This document shows, piece by piece, positions 1 through 9,371 of a stretch of 64,000 nt of DNA. Made by a program: the position numbers and the translations under genes. The notes beneath the pieces are model-generated. The model saw nothing but the letters and a program-made list of their open reading frames with translations. It ran no database searches and had not been told where the DNA came from. This DNA is from Lentimonas sp. CC4 (GTDB lineage Bacteria; Verrucomicrobiota; Verrucomicrobiia; Opitutales; Coraliomargaritaceae), in contig NZ_CACVBO010000001.1 of the NCBI RefSeq assembly GCF_902728235.1, positions 1,738,501 to 1,802,500 on the forward strand, read 5' to 3'. Each line of letters opens with the position of its first letter. Position 1 is the stretch's first letter.

Positions 1-105
1 GAATCTAGGTTTATATTGACTTCTATCGACTCTTTTAAGGATCAAACGCACATTTTATATTGACGGACACGAACGCATATCCATTTTTTCCAATTTCCCC
101 TTTAA

Positions 106-181
<76 letters not shown>

Positions 182-195
182 TTTTTCAAAAAAAG

Positions 196-226
196 GCCGG
201 AAGTCTTTATGACTTTCGGCTTTTTT
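196..226 (+). terminator. Rho-independent terminator of tRNA-Ala
   Basis: A 10-bp stem, gccggaagtc / gactttcggc with one G-T wobble, is followed by six T. It lies directly after the tRNA. Confidence 0.85.
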
Positions 227-279
227 GTGTTTATTTAAAGTGTGGATATAGTGTCAGTATTCCAGAGGCAGGCAGAGTG

Positions 280-987
280 CTAGAGCACTTGCTTGGTGTA
301 TTTTTTACCGTTGGCGTCAACGAAGAGGATGCGTGTCTCTTGGATCGCCATCACTTTGAGATCAAGCACGAGGTTCACGGTATCGCCGACGGCGTAGGCT
401 TTATTGTTGAGGATCACTTTGCTTGCACTGCCCGAGAGGCGGACGCCGGAGATCTTCGCGTCTGATAGCCACTGAATGATATCCATGCTTGGCTTGGCTG
501 CTGCTGCGGCCTCGGCTGCTTGTTTGGCGGCCAGTGCTGCGGCTTCTGCTTCTGTTGCTGCTAGGGCCTCGGCTGCTGCTTTGGCTTCAGCTGCCTCCCT
601 TGCGATACGTAGCTCTTCTAGCACACTGGGCGCACCTTGTTTGGTTGCGGCTGTGCTTGTTTCAGGTGCCGGGGCAAGTGGTTGAAGTGTTGCGGGTGGG
701 CTTGGGGCAGGTGTCGTGACGGTTGCGCTTACTGGAGCTGTTGCTTGTTGAACGACAGGTGCGGGTTCGCTGCGCAGTAAGACGATGAGGAGCCCTGCGA
801 CAAGTCCGATGAGGAGTGCGATGCCTGCGACGAGTCCGACCAGTAGCCCTGACTTGCTGCCTGTGCCAGAGGCATTATAGCTCCGGTTTGTGGCTGCGGC
901 GGCGTTTGCATTCTCCGCGGCAGTGGCGGGCTGGTTTGGGGAACGCTGGTTTTGCGCTTTGCGAAGAGCCTGGTTGATTAAAGACAT
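280..987 (-). CDS. GspB/ExeB-like general secretion pathway accessory protein
   Basis: A 235-residue protein. The short N-terminal cytoplasmic part starts MSLINQALRKAQ, close to the opening of GspB/ExeB/MshK-type proteins. It is followed by one hydrophobic membrane segment (about 45-70), a long Ala/Pro/Glu-rich linker (about 75-165), and a compact C-terminal GspB-like domain (about 175-235, ISGVRLSG...VILNN...). The next gene on the same strand is the matching GspA/ExeA-like ATPase. In known systems GspAB couples to peptidoglycan to help place the type II secretin; that role here is inferred. No other secretion genes are visible in the window. Confidence 0.75.
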   Translation of the reverse strand: MSLINQALRKAQNQRSPNQPATAAENANAAAATNRSYNASGTGSKSGLLVGLVAGIALLIGLVAGLLIVLLRSEPAPVVQQATAPVSATVTTPAPSPPATLQPLAPAPETSTAATKQGAPSVLEELRIAREAAEAKAAAEALAATEAEAAALAAKQAAEAAAAAKPSMDIIQWLSDAKISGVRLSGSASKVILNNKAYAVGDTVNLVLDLKVMAIQETRILFVDANGKKYTKQVL

Positions 988-991
988 TTGG

Positions 992-1085
992 GAATTAGAA
1001 ATTGAGAATTAGGAATGAGGAGTTGGAGGTCACTGGTCTTAGGAACTGCCGATTCTTCATTCGTAATTCCTAATTCGTAATTCTC
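992..1085. repeat. Inverted repeat element between gspA and gspB genes
   Basis: The two ends are built from imperfect copies of 'gaattag': gaattaggaat at 1006-1016 has its exact complement attcctaattc at 1066-1076, with further related copies on either side. The 50-base centre has no coding character. It resembles the simple dispersed palindromic repeats seen elsewhere in this window (48.3, 52.6 and 59.7 kb), though the sequence is different. Confidence 0.6.
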
Positions 1086-1087
1086 CG

Positions 1088-1906
1088 CTATCGGTGTAAT
1101 CGATTGATGTCTTTGAGCGCTTTACGTGCATCCCACCAGTTGACGTTGGTGCCGTTACGGATGAACGAGGCGAGTAGGGCTTTATCGCAGATGTTGTTGA
1201 TCATGCGAGGGATGCCTAGGCTGCTCTTGGCGATTTTCTTAATCGCTCGTGGTGTGAACTGTGGTTGGCCGTTACTACCTGCGAGGCTGAGGCGGTGCAG
1301 GATGTAGAGCTGGACCTCCGCGGGGTTAAGGTGCTTGAGATCGTAGTGCACGAGCACCCGTTGACGTAGTTGGCGTAGGCGCTCTTCCTTGAGCTTCACA
1401 TTGAGCTCAGGCTGTCCCATTAGAATGATCTGGAGGAGCTTTTGGTCGTAAGTCTCAAGGTTGGAGAGCATGCGCAGCATCTCCATAACTTCGAACGAAA
1501 GGTTTTGCGCTTCGTCGATGATCAGCACGATCTCGCGGCCTTGGTGGATGCGTTCCATTAGGATGTCGTTCATGCTGTCCAGCAGATCGCTTTTTGAGCG
1601 AGCTTTCGACTCTTCGCCCAGCTCTTTCATGATGCCCTTGAGCAGCTGCGTTTCCGAGATCCTAGGGTTCAATAGCAGCGCGGTGTCGCACTTTTCATTG
1701 GCATCAAGCTCTTCGAGAAGCTTGCGGCAGAGTGTGGTCTTCCCACAGCCAACCTCACCGGTTAGCACAATAAACCCTTTTTTATCTTCGATGCCGTAGC
1801 GTAGATGCTGGAGCGCTTCTTCGTGGGTGGGACTGAGGAACAGGAAACGTGGATTAGGCGTGACGTGGAAAGGCATTTCCGAGAATCCGAAATAATCTTG
1901 ATACAT
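1088..1906 (-). CDS. GspA/ExeA-like AAA+ ATPase
   Basis: A 272-residue ATPase of the ExeA/MshM family. It opens with the family hallmark YFGFSEMPFHVTPNPRF, followed by Walker A GEVGCGKTT (about 50-58) and Walker B with IVLIIDEAQNL (about 125-135). The C-terminal part holds a lid region with IPRMINNICDKAL. The peptidoglycan-binding domain found in long ExeA proteins is absent, so this is the short form. It lies upstream of the gspB-like gene on the same strand, separated only by a repeat element. The likely role is ATP-dependent assembly of an envelope secretion or pilus apparatus, with GspB as membrane partner. Confidence 0.85.
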   Translation of the reverse strand: MYQDYFGFSEMPFHVTPNPRFLFLSPTHEEALQHLRYGIEDKKGFIVLTGEVGCGKTTLCRKLLEELDANEKCDTALLLNPRISETQLLKGIMKELGEESKARSKSDLLDSMNDILMERIHQGREIVLIIDEAQNLSFEVMEMLRMLSNLETYDQKLLQIILMGQPELNVKLKEERLRQLRQRVLVHYDLKHLNPAEVQLYILHRLSLAGSNGQPQFTPRAIKKIAKSSLGIPRMINNICDKALLASFIRNGTNVNWWDARKALKDINRLHR

Positions 1907-1982
1907 AGATGATGGAATCTTCTAGGCGAAGTGGAGATTTCCCTTTCCAATATTACGAAAATGGCCTTCTGTGTGGAGACTA

Positions 1983-2285
1983 ATGTCGAAACCTCCACAG
2001 CGAAAAGAACGTGTAATCCTACTCATGATGGTTGGGGTGCTGTTGGCATTGATCGTATTCTTTAGCAGTCTCATGGTGCAGACGTATCGGGAATATAAGA
2101 ATTTCAGAGCCCGCGAACTTAGGATCGAGGCCAAACTCACACAAGCTCGAAAAGAGTTTGAGCAAAAGGAGATGTATTTGGCGCGATTATTGGAAGATCC
2201 AGAGTTTTTAGAGCGAGTGGTGCGCGAGCGGCTTGGATACGCGCGTCCCGATGAATTGCTATTTCGCTTCTCTGACGAACCCTGA
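1983..2285 (+). CDS. FtsB/DivIC-like septum formation initiator
   Basis: A small bitopic protein of about 100 residues. A basic N terminus (KPPQRKER) precedes one membrane helix (about 11-31), then a charged coiled coil (about 35-75) and a C-terminal FLERVVRERLGYARPDE segment typical of FtsB/DivIC, where the coiled coil is followed by an RE..GY motif. ATG 1983 is preferred because GGAG sits four bases upstream; a GTG at 1971 is in frame. In the family the protein bridges FtsL and the divisome in the periplasm. It is divergent from the gspA-like gene. Confidence 0.8.
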   Translation: MSKPPQRKERVILLMMVGVLLALIVFFSSLMVQTYREYKNFRARELRIEAKLTQARKEFEQKEMYLARLLEDPEFLERVVRERLGYARPDELLFRFSDEP

Positions 2286-2394
2286 TTCACTCCTGAGGAA
2301 TAGGCTCTATTGAGTTTTAACCTAGATTTTACGTAAGAGGCGGATAGGGGTTTGCATTTTAAGTGGGGGTGATTAGTTCCTGTTAGCTCCGATT

Positions 2395-3831
2395 ATGAAT
2401 AATTCCGAAGCGACAGTATCTCTCATTCAATCATTCACGCAGGCCGGGCAGGGGCAGGTCTTTAGCTACTTCGATGAGCTCGATGCCGCGGGGCAGGCTC
2501 AACTCTTGGCGCAGGCAGCGACGATTGACCTCGCAGAGGTGGATGCACTGGTTGCGGAGCATGTTAAAGGCGAACACGCGAGTGCGGTCAATCTAGATGG
2601 CCTGACTCCGGCTCCTTACACCGCGCTGCCCGCGAATGGCGGTGATCAAGCGCAGTGGGATACTGCATTTGAAGCGGGTTCGGCGGCGATTGCGGCTGGT
2701 CGTGTGGCTGCCTTTACAGTGGCTGGTGGTCAAGGCACACGCCTCGGCTACGACGGGCCGAAGGGCACGTATCCAGTGACACCCGTTTCGGAGAAGACAC
2801 TGTTTCAAGTATTTGCAGAGAAGATTGCACGTTCCGGTGAGCGATTCGGAGTGACAATTCCTTGGTTCATTCTCACCAGTGAGATCAATAATGATGCAAC
2901 GATCGCAGCCTTTAAAGAAATGGATTTCTTCGGCCTCGATCCAGAGTCGGTGCATTTTATCGTGCAAGGCTTGGTGCCAGCGGTTGATTACGACGGCAAG
3001 ATCTTGCTCGCTGAGAAATCTAAGATTGCGATGACTCCAGATGGTCACGGTGGTTCGCTGCGCGCGTTGGTGCGTAGTGGTGCGGTGGCGAAGATGAAAG
3101 AGATGGGCGTCGACTGCGTGAGTTATTTCCAGGTCGATAACCCAATCATTCAATGCATCGATCCGGCTTTCATCGGCTTCCACGTGCTCGGTAACTCGGA
3201 GCTATCCAGTAAAATGGTGCCGAAGGCTTACGCGCTCGAGAAAGTGGGGCACTTCTGTATGCAAAACGATTCCGCACTCGTAGTTGAATATAGTGACATG
3301 CCGAATGCCATGCAGGAGGAGACGAACGAGGATGGCTCGATCCGCTTCAATGGTGGCAGTGTCGCGATTCATGTTTTCGATCGTGAGTTTATTACCCGCG
3401 CTGGCAGCACGACGTCTGACTTGCAGTTGCCGTTCCACCGAGCGGATAAGAAGATCCCTTACGTCGGTGCGGATGGTGCGATTGTGACACCGGATGCCGC
3501 GAATGGTGTGAAGTTCGAGATGTTCGTATTCGATGCGCTGCCACTCGCGAAGAACCCGGTCATCATCGAGGCCGCGCGCGAAGACGATTTTAGCCCTGTT
3601 AAAAATGCCGAAGGCGTTGATTCCCCGGAAACCTGTAAGAATGACCAACGCCGTATGTTTGCTCGTTGGTTGAAGGCCGCGGGTGAGGAGATCGAAACAG
3701 ATGAGACAGGCTTACCGCTTCTGACATTCGAAATTTGCCACCTATTTGCTGCGGATGAAGCTGACTTCGTCGCGCAATGGACGGCACTTGCCGAGAAACC
3801 CGCTATCGTCGATGGTCTGATCATCGAGTAA
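2395..3831 (+). CDS. UDPGP-family UTP--sugar-1-phosphate uridylyltransferase
   Basis: A 478-residue protein of the UDP-glucose/UDP-N-acetylhexosamine pyrophosphorylase family. The nucleotide-binding signature is AGGQGTRLGYDGPKGTYPV (about 107-125). Further family blocks are WFILTSEINND, KIAMTPDGHGG and VSYFQVDNP. It makes UDP-sugar plus pyrophosphate from UTP and sugar 1-phosphate in the cytoplasm. The next gene is a phosphoglucomutase, so glucose-1-P to UDP-glucose is the likely reaction; UDP-GlcNAc synthesis cannot be excluded from sequence alone. The start follows a run without an obvious Shine-Dalgarno. Confidence 0.85.
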   Translation: MNNSEATVSLIQSFTQAGQGQVFSYFDELDAAGQAQLLAQAATIDLAEVDALVAEHVKGEHASAVNLDGLTPAPYTALPANGGDQAQWDTAFEAGSAAIAAGRVAAFTVAGGQGTRLGYDGPKGTYPVTPVSEKTLFQVFAEKIARSGERFGVTIPWFILTSEINNDATIAAFKEMDFFGLDPESVHFIVQGLVPAVDYDGKILLAEKSKIAMTPDGHGGSLRALVRSGAVAKMKEMGVDCVSYFQVDNPIIQCIDPAFIGFHVLGNSELSSKMVPKAYALEKVGHFCMQNDSALVVEYSDMPNAMQEETNEDGSIRFNGGSVAIHVFDREFITRAGSTTSDLQLPFHRADKKIPYVGADGAIVTPDAANGVKFEMFVFDALPLAKNPVIIEAAREDDFSPVKNAEGVDSPETCKNDQRRMFARWLKAAGEEIETDETGLPLLTFEICHLFAADEADFVAQWTALAEKPAIVDGLIIE

Positions 3832-3874
3832 TCCATTCTATCACTTAGCATCACTTATTAGTCATCCAAATATT

Positions 3875-5839
3875 ATGAGTCTTATCGAAAAAATCGAAGC
3901 TGCAGGTGCCGCTGGTTCCTTGCTTGAGAGCACTGTTGTAAATTTGAAAAAATGGGCAGGTGCCGATTTTCTTCCTGAATGGGCAGGCGCCAGTATCGCT
4001 GAACTCGTGGACAACGGCGAGTGGGACGAATTGAACGACCGCTTCTACCAGAACCTTGCATTCGGCACTGGTGGTATTCGTGGTCGCACGATCGGTCGTG
4101 TCGCCGCCGTTGCCGAGACGGGCACACTGTCTGAAATGGGCACGCCCGAGCACGCAGCCGTGGGCTCGAATGTGCTCAACGATTTTAACCTCGTTCGCGC
4201 AACGATCGGCCTGTTCCGCTACGTTGAGAAATATCTCAAAGACACTGGCAGCTATGATTTGCCACGTTTCGTGATCGCTCACGACGTGCGTCATTTCTCC
4301 CGCCACTTCTGCGAGCTGACTGCATCGACATGGTCCAAACTCGGCGGTCAGGCACTTATTTTCGAAGGCCCACGCTCGACGCCTCAGTTGAGCTTCGCGG
4401 TTCGCCAGAACAAAGCGACTTGCGGTGCGGTGATTACTGCCAGCCATAACCCGTCGCACGATAACGGTTTCAAGGTCTATTTTGATGACGGTGCTCAAGT
4501 CGTATCACCGCATGCCGAAGGTATCGTGGACTTGGTCAATCAAGTCGAGCTGTCCGAAGTGCCAGCATTCCTTGATATTGATCTGGCTCGTGTGATTACA
4601 TTGGGCGCGAAGGATGATGCTGCGTATCAAGCAGTGCTGGACGAGATGGTGATCGACCGTGAGGTCATGGAGAAGCAAGCGCCACAGGTCGTCTTCAGTC
4701 CCATTCATGGCACGGGCGCGATTAGCTCGGTTCCTGCATTGAAAGCACTCGGCGTCGATGTGGTCGAAGTGCCTGAGCAGATGAAGCAAGATGGACGTTT
4801 CCCTACTGTCAAATCGCCGAACCCTGAAAATGCGGAAGCCCTTGCGATGGGCATTGCGAAAGCCAACGAAGTCGGTGCGGACGTAGTGATTGCAACGGAT
4901 CCTGATGCTGACCGTATGGGTGTGGCCGTGCGTGATCGTAATGGTGAGATGATTCTGCTGACTGGTAATCAAATCGGAACCATCCTTGCCGAGTATCGTA
5001 TTTCCGTGCTCAAGGATGCAGAAATCATCCCTGAAGATGGTGGCGACAATGTTGTTTTCATTAAGACATTCGTGACGAGCCCGATGCAGGAAGCGGTCGC
5101 GGATTGGCATGGCCTGAAGACGATTAACACTTTGACTGGCTTCAAATGGATTGGCGCAAAGCTCGCTGGTTACGAAGCGCAGATGAAGGAAAAGTTGATG
5201 GAAGAAGAAGGCACAGCAGTCGATTACGACGCGTGTGATATTTGGACACGTGCGGATCTGCTGCTCGATTACTCCAGCTACTTCGTCTTTGGCGGTGAAG
5301 AGAGCTACGGTTATCTCGCGAGCGACAAGGTGCGTGATAAAGATGCCAATGCCGCTGTGGTGATGTTCTGCGAAGTCGCAGCTTACCTGAAGGCGCAGGA
5401 CATGACTTTCACTGAGTTCCTCGATTCCTTGTATTTGCAACATGGATACTACGAAGAGAAGACCATTAACATCTACTACGAAGGTGCTGCGGGTAGCGCG
5501 AAGATCGCGAATATTCTAGCATCCTACCGCAACGATTCGCCGAAGGCATTTGGCGATGTGGCAGTCTCTGGTTTCACTGACTTCGGTAAGGATGAAATCA
5601 TCGATGCGGATGGTGAGAAAATTCCTGCGCAGGACTTTTACTTCCTCGAATTGAGCAACGGCTACAGCTTCGCCGTTCGTGGCTCTGGCACCGAGCCGAA
5701 GATTAAGTTCTACGTGTTCGGCCGCAGCGATGTGCTTGATCCAGAAGACCTGATTAAGGTGAAGGCTGAAGCAGCCGTTGAAATGCAGACTATCCTTGCT
5801 GCGATTGATGCCGATGCGCGTGTGCGTGCGGAAGGGTAA
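3875..5839 (+). CDS. Phosphoglucomutase/phosphomannomutase family protein
   Basis: A 654-residue phospho-sugar mutase. Motifs appear in family order: substrate/entry loop FGTGGIRGRTIG (about 67), catalytic phosphoserine loop TASHNPSHDNG (about 188), metal-binding loop DPDADRMG (about 344), sugar-binding GGEESYGY (about 475) and phosphate-binding RGSGTEPKIKFY (about 606). It interconverts hexose 6- and 1-phosphates, feeding the uridylyltransferase just upstream (43 bases between them). It is somewhat longer than typical bacterial members, with extra sequence around 80-100 and 420-440. A strong terminator follows. Confidence 0.9.
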   Translation: MSLIEKIEAAGAAGSLLESTVVNLKKWAGADFLPEWAGASIAELVDNGEWDELNDRFYQNLAFGTGGIRGRTIGRVAAVAETGTLSEMGTPEHAAVGSNVLNDFNLVRATIGLFRYVEKYLKDTGSYDLPRFVIAHDVRHFSRHFCELTASTWSKLGGQALIFEGPRSTPQLSFAVRQNKATCGAVITASHNPSHDNGFKVYFDDGAQVVSPHAEGIVDLVNQVELSEVPAFLDIDLARVITLGAKDDAAYQAVLDEMVIDREVMEKQAPQVVFSPIHGTGAISSVPALKALGVDVVEVPEQMKQDGRFPTVKSPNPENAEALAMGIAKANEVGADVVIATDPDADRMGVAVRDRNGEMILLTGNQIGTILAEYRISVLKDAEIIPEDGGDNVVFIKTFVTSPMQEAVADWHGLKTINTLTGFKWIGAKLAGYEAQMKEKLMEEEGTAVDYDACDIWTRADLLLDYSSYFVFGGEESYGYLASDKVRDKDANAAVVMFCEVAAYLKAQDMTFTEFLDSLYLQHGYYEEKTINIYYEGAAGSAKIANILASYRNDSPKAFGDVAVSGFTDFGKDEIIDADGEKIPAQDFYFLELSNGYSFAVRGSGTEPKIKFYVFGRSDVLDPEDLIKVKAEAAVEMQTILAAIDADARVRAEG

Positions 5840-5862
5840 TTCGACTGCCCAATGATTTACGA

Positions 5863-5895
5863 AAGCCGCGCCCTGCAAGGGGCGCGGCTTTTTTT
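5863..5895 (+). terminator. Rho-independent terminator after phosphoglucomutase
   Basis: A perfect 11-bp GC-rich stem (aagccgcgccc / gggcgcggctt) with a short loop runs into a T tract. It lies 23 bases after the stop codon and immediately before a REP pair. Confidence 0.92.
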
Positions 5896-5896
5896 G

Positions 5897-5959
5897 CGTA
5901 GAAGCGACACTCTTGTCGCTTTTGTTCGGTGTGAAAGCGACAAGAGTGTCGCTTCTACG
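5897..5959. repeat. REPIN: inverted pair of family-1 REP palindromes
   Basis: Two perfect 26-bp arms (5897-5922 and 5934-5959) in inverted orientation flank an 11-base centre. Each arm is itself a REP: a GTAG foot, AA, then the hairpin GCGACA-CTCT-TGTCGC. This is the classical REPIN layout. It sits directly downstream of the RAYT gene, whose TAG stop codon lies within the GTAG foot of the right arm. Confidence 0.92.
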
Positions 5960-6539
5960 TTTTATGGTCACGGATGTATTTTCGTATTCGTTCGAGAGAT
6001 GAAGCGTTGCGGACGATGTGATCGTAGCTCTCTTTTTGCCAGATCGTTCCGTTGGTGCGTCGCACTTTGTTGATATTGCGTGCGGATACACCTTTCCAAC
6101 TCTTTAGGATGCCGTGCAGTTCGTTGTCACGAGTGGGCACGACCAGTGCGTGGGCGTGGTTTGAAGCGATGGTGTAGCAGTCGATTTTGTAGCGGTCTTG
6201 GTCGAATTTGAGAAGACAGTCTTCGACGATTTGAGCGTAACTTGGATCGCGAAAAAGATTACTGCCGTAGCCGCGGTCCAGCCATACTTCGATTTTACGA
6301 GCGAAGTGTGTCTGGTATTCGTCGAGTTGTTCCTTGTTCCAAGGTTTGGGATTACGAGTCAACCATTGCTCAAATTCGTGTTTCCATTGGCTCAATTTCT
6401 CTTTGGGAATCGAATCTGCGAGCCTGAAGGTCACAAAATAGAGTGCGCCATCCTGGTGCCAATGCGGCAGGTTGGCTTCGAGCATTTCAACTTCCGCTAG
6501 AGGTTTGAAATACTCGAAGTCTTTACCTGCTTGTAGCAT
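5955..6539 (-). CDS. REP-associated tyrosine transposase (RAYT), IS200-like Y1 family
   Basis: A 194-residue Y1 transposase-like protein. It opens its catalytic domain with LPHWHQDGALYFVTFRLAD and carries the HUH-type metal-binding motif as ASNHAHALV (about 135), followed by a helix with the candidate nucleophile Tyr in SYDHI or in RIRKYIRDHK at the C terminus. ATG 6539 is preferred; an in-frame GTG at 6563 lies inside the upstream REP. Single-copy RAYTs bracketed by REPs are known to process those palindromes. Here REPs flank both sides (5897-5959 and 6551-6667) and related copies lie elsewhere in the window. Confidence 0.88.
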   Translation of the reverse strand: MLQAGKDFEYFKPLAEVEMLEANLPHWHQDGALYFVTFRLADSIPKEKLSQWKHEFEQWLTRNPKPWNKEQLDEYQTHFARKIEVWLDRGYGSNLFRDPSYAQIVEDCLLKFDQDRYKIDCYTIASNHAHALVVPTRDNELHGILKSWKGVSARNINKVRRTNGTIWQKESYDHIVRNASSLERIRKYIRDHKT

Positions 6540-6550
6540 GTTTAAAAGGG

Positions 6551-6667
6551 GTAGAAGCGACACTCTTGTCGCTTTTTATTCGTGTAGGTTCTGTGTGAAA
6601 GCGGCAAGAGTGCCACTTCTACGTTTCTTTGGTTCTGTGGTAAAGCGACAAGAGTGTCGCTTCTACG
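6551..6667. repeat. Cluster of three family-1 REP palindromes upstream of the RAYT
   Basis: REP 1 (6551-6576) points forward; REP 2 (6598-6623) and REP 3 (6642-6667) point backward. REPs 1 and 3 match the 5.9 kb copies. REP 2 has the hairpin GTGGCA-CTCT-TGCCGC, where changes in one arm are matched by changes in the other, so the stem is kept. All carry a GTAG foot. Confidence 0.9.
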
Positions 6668-6671
6668 ATAC

Positions 6672-7271
6672 CTAAAAGCCGTCCGTAAAAACGACTTCGT
6701 CGTAGCCCAACTGACCGCCGCGGACGTTGGCATCTTTGAGTGCTTTACCAATCGGTAGCATCATACCGATGACGTGGTGCTCGGGGAGGTTGATGATCTC
6801 GGCGACTTTTACGGGGTCGAAGCCGATCATTGGGCACGAGTCGTAGCCCATGGATTTTGCGGTGAGCATCAGCGTCTGAGCGGCGATGCCGATCGAGCGC
6901 ATGGCTTCGTCGCGTTGCAGTGCTTCGTTGTCCTTGTAAAATGGCTCAATCATTGGCACGAGCATGTCTTGCACCGGTTGAGGTGCGTTGACCCAGTAGC
7001 GGGCGCCATCTTCGTAGGAGTGCAGATCGGCACAGAGCACGATGAGGACAGAGGCTTCGCTAATTTGTGCTTGGTTCCATGCGGCGGCTCGGATCGCGTC
7101 TTTCTTGGCTTGGTCAGTTACGACGACGAAGCGCCAGTTCTGCATATTAAAGGAAGTGGGGGAGAGCAGTGCCAATTCGAGCAGTGCTTGAATCTCACTC
7201 TCGGTCATTTTGTGGTCCGGATCGTAATGTTTAACGGAGCGGCGTTGGTGTATAGCAGTAGTAGTATCCAT
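6672..7271 (-). CDS. Nitroreductase family protein
   Basis: A 199-residue FMN-dependent nitroreductase-fold protein. The N terminus has the family pattern IHQRRSVKHYDPDH, then ALLSPTSFNMQNWRFVVV for FMN phosphate binding. A central segment AAQTLMLTAKSMGYDSCPMIGFD and the C-terminal LPIGKALKDANVRGG complete the fold. It probably reduces quinones, flavins or nitro compounds with NAD(P)H in the cytoplasm; the substrate cannot be told from sequence. The stop codon lies six bases from the REP cluster. Confidence 0.88.
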   Translation of the reverse strand: MDTTTAIHQRRSVKHYDPDHKMTESEIQALLELALLSPTSFNMQNWRFVVVTDQAKKDAIRAAAWNQAQISEASVLIVLCADLHSYEDGARYWVNAPQPVQDMLVPMIEPFYKDNEALQRDEAMRSIGIAAQTLMLTAKSMGYDSCPMIGFDPVKVAEIINLPEHHVIGMMLPIGKALKDANVRGGQLGYDEVVFTDGF

Positions 7272-7390
7272 GTGGCTAGAGGTTGATTAGTTTTTCGAGA
7301 GAATCAAGTGATCTGCGATCAAAGCTTGCTTCGATTTAAAATTGGGCTCTGCTAGTGGCTCTTTTATTGAACCTCAACTACTACCAATTT

Positions 7391-8353
<963 letters not shown>

Positions 8354-8377
8354 GTTCGATTCAAACTGATTTAAACA

Positions 8378-8409
8378 AAAGCCCCGACCGGAAACGGTCG
8401 GGGCTTTTT
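8378..8409 (+). terminator. Rho-independent terminator after cysK
   Basis: A perfect GC stem (gccccgaccg / cggtcggggc) with a GAAA loop is followed by five T. On the other strand the A-rich 5' flank gives a T run too, so it may also stop the convergent gene at 8438. Confidence 0.93.
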
Positions 8410-8437
8410 CGTCTTAAGGTTGAAGCACGCGGTCGCT

Positions 8438-9010
8438 TTAGTCGTTGGAGAATTCAACTCGAAAGGCGCCACGCAGTTGCCCGAGTTCGTAGCCAGTGGC
8501 TTGGTCTGCTGGATAGAGTTCGCCGAGCGTCGTTTGCAGCTCTTCTGAGAAGCTTGCCGGATCGCCATGGCATTTGAGGCAGGCTTCGCCGACCATGATG
8601 GGGTGGTGCACTGTGATCGTGTCACCGTCATGACTCACCGCTGGAGGCAGGGACGATGCACCAGTCGCTAGTAGCGCTTCCCAAGATTCCATGATACTGG
8701 TTGATTCGGTATCTGCCTGATTCGCTGAGTTGCGAACGCGCAGCGCGGTGCGGCTGACTTGGGCACCTTCGTGATCACCCGTGACCTGTTGTGTGATCGG
8801 TTGGGCGATCTGTTGACAGACTTGGAGCGCGTTAACCGGGCCGCCAGCTTGCATGGCCTGTTTGAGCTGTGTGCCCAGGCTTGTTTTTAGCTCACTAACA
8901 ATCGCTTCACTGCGGTCGATGTAGGCTTGGTCATTCGCTGTGTTGTGATCTGAGCACCCACACATGAACGTGGCGACGGAGAGTCCTGCGAGTAAACCGA
9001 GCTGTTTCAT
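8438..9010 (-). CDS. Tll0287-like/DUF3365 haem-binding lipoprotein
   Basis: A 190-residue exported protein. The N terminus MKQLGLLAGLSVATFMCGCS is a lipoprotein-like signal with cysteines at the expected site. The mature part has an ALQVCQQIA segment and a single c-type haem motif CLKCH (about 155), the arrangement of the DUF3365 (c-type haem family) domain often found as a periplasmic sensor. Here no kinase or cyclase domain is attached, so it is a free haem lipoprotein. ATG 9010 is preferred over an upstream TTG at 9031. Confidence 0.75.
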   Translation of the reverse strand: MKQLGLLAGLSVATFMCGCSDHNTANDQAYIDRSEAIVSELKTSLGTQLKQAMQAGGPVNALQVCQQIAQPITQQVTGDHEGAQVSRTALRVRNSANQADTESTSIMESWEALLATGASSLPPAVSHDGDTITVHHPIMVGEACLKCHGDPASFSEELQTTLGELYPADQATGYELGQLRGAFRVEFSND

Positions 9011-9056
9011 TGCTTTAAAAGTGTAGGGCAATGCGTGGTTTGAGCACTCAGGGTGC

Positions 9057-9371
9057 TTATCCTAAACTTTGCACCCACTGGAGGTATTTTGCGTTTACAC
9101 TCTCAGTCTTGGCAGTGATCCACTCTCCTTGCTCATCAGGGTGGTTGGCTGCCATATATGCATCAATCTTCGCGAGGTGGTCGCCGAGGAATTTTACAGT
9201 GAGGCGCAGTCCCCCGTGGTGCACGACAGCATTGCCGTCGGGATAGTATGATTGAATGGATTCGATCTGGACGCAGGCTGCTAATTTACGCTCGATGAGG
9301 TCATGGGCGAGGCGTTCTGCGACATCTTGATTACGGCAAGTGGTCCAACCAATGTATAATGTATTAATCAT
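9057..9371 (-). CDS. cutA: CutA-like divalent cation tolerance protein
   Basis: A 104-residue protein of the usual CutA1 length. It shows the family order: an early beta strand with TLYIGWTTCRNQDVAERLAH, the LAACVQIESIQSYY block, and the C-terminal EWITAKTES and YLQWV. CutA forms very stable trimers with a ferredoxin-like fold; its physiological function is poorly defined despite the copper-tolerance name. It lies alone between a haem lipoprotein and rsmI on the same strand. Confidence 0.9.
   Translation of the reverse strand: MINTLYIGWTTCRNQDVAERLAHDLIERKLAACVQIESIQSYYPDGNAVVHHGGLRLTVKFLGDHLAKIDAYMAANHPDEQGEWITAKTESVNAKYLQWVQSLG

Noticed and set aside
4505-5443. A 312-residue minus-strand ORF across the phosphoglucomutase gene
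   Set aside because: It is antisense to a well-supported gene and its Ile/His/Arg-rich composition is typical of a reverse-strand shadow.
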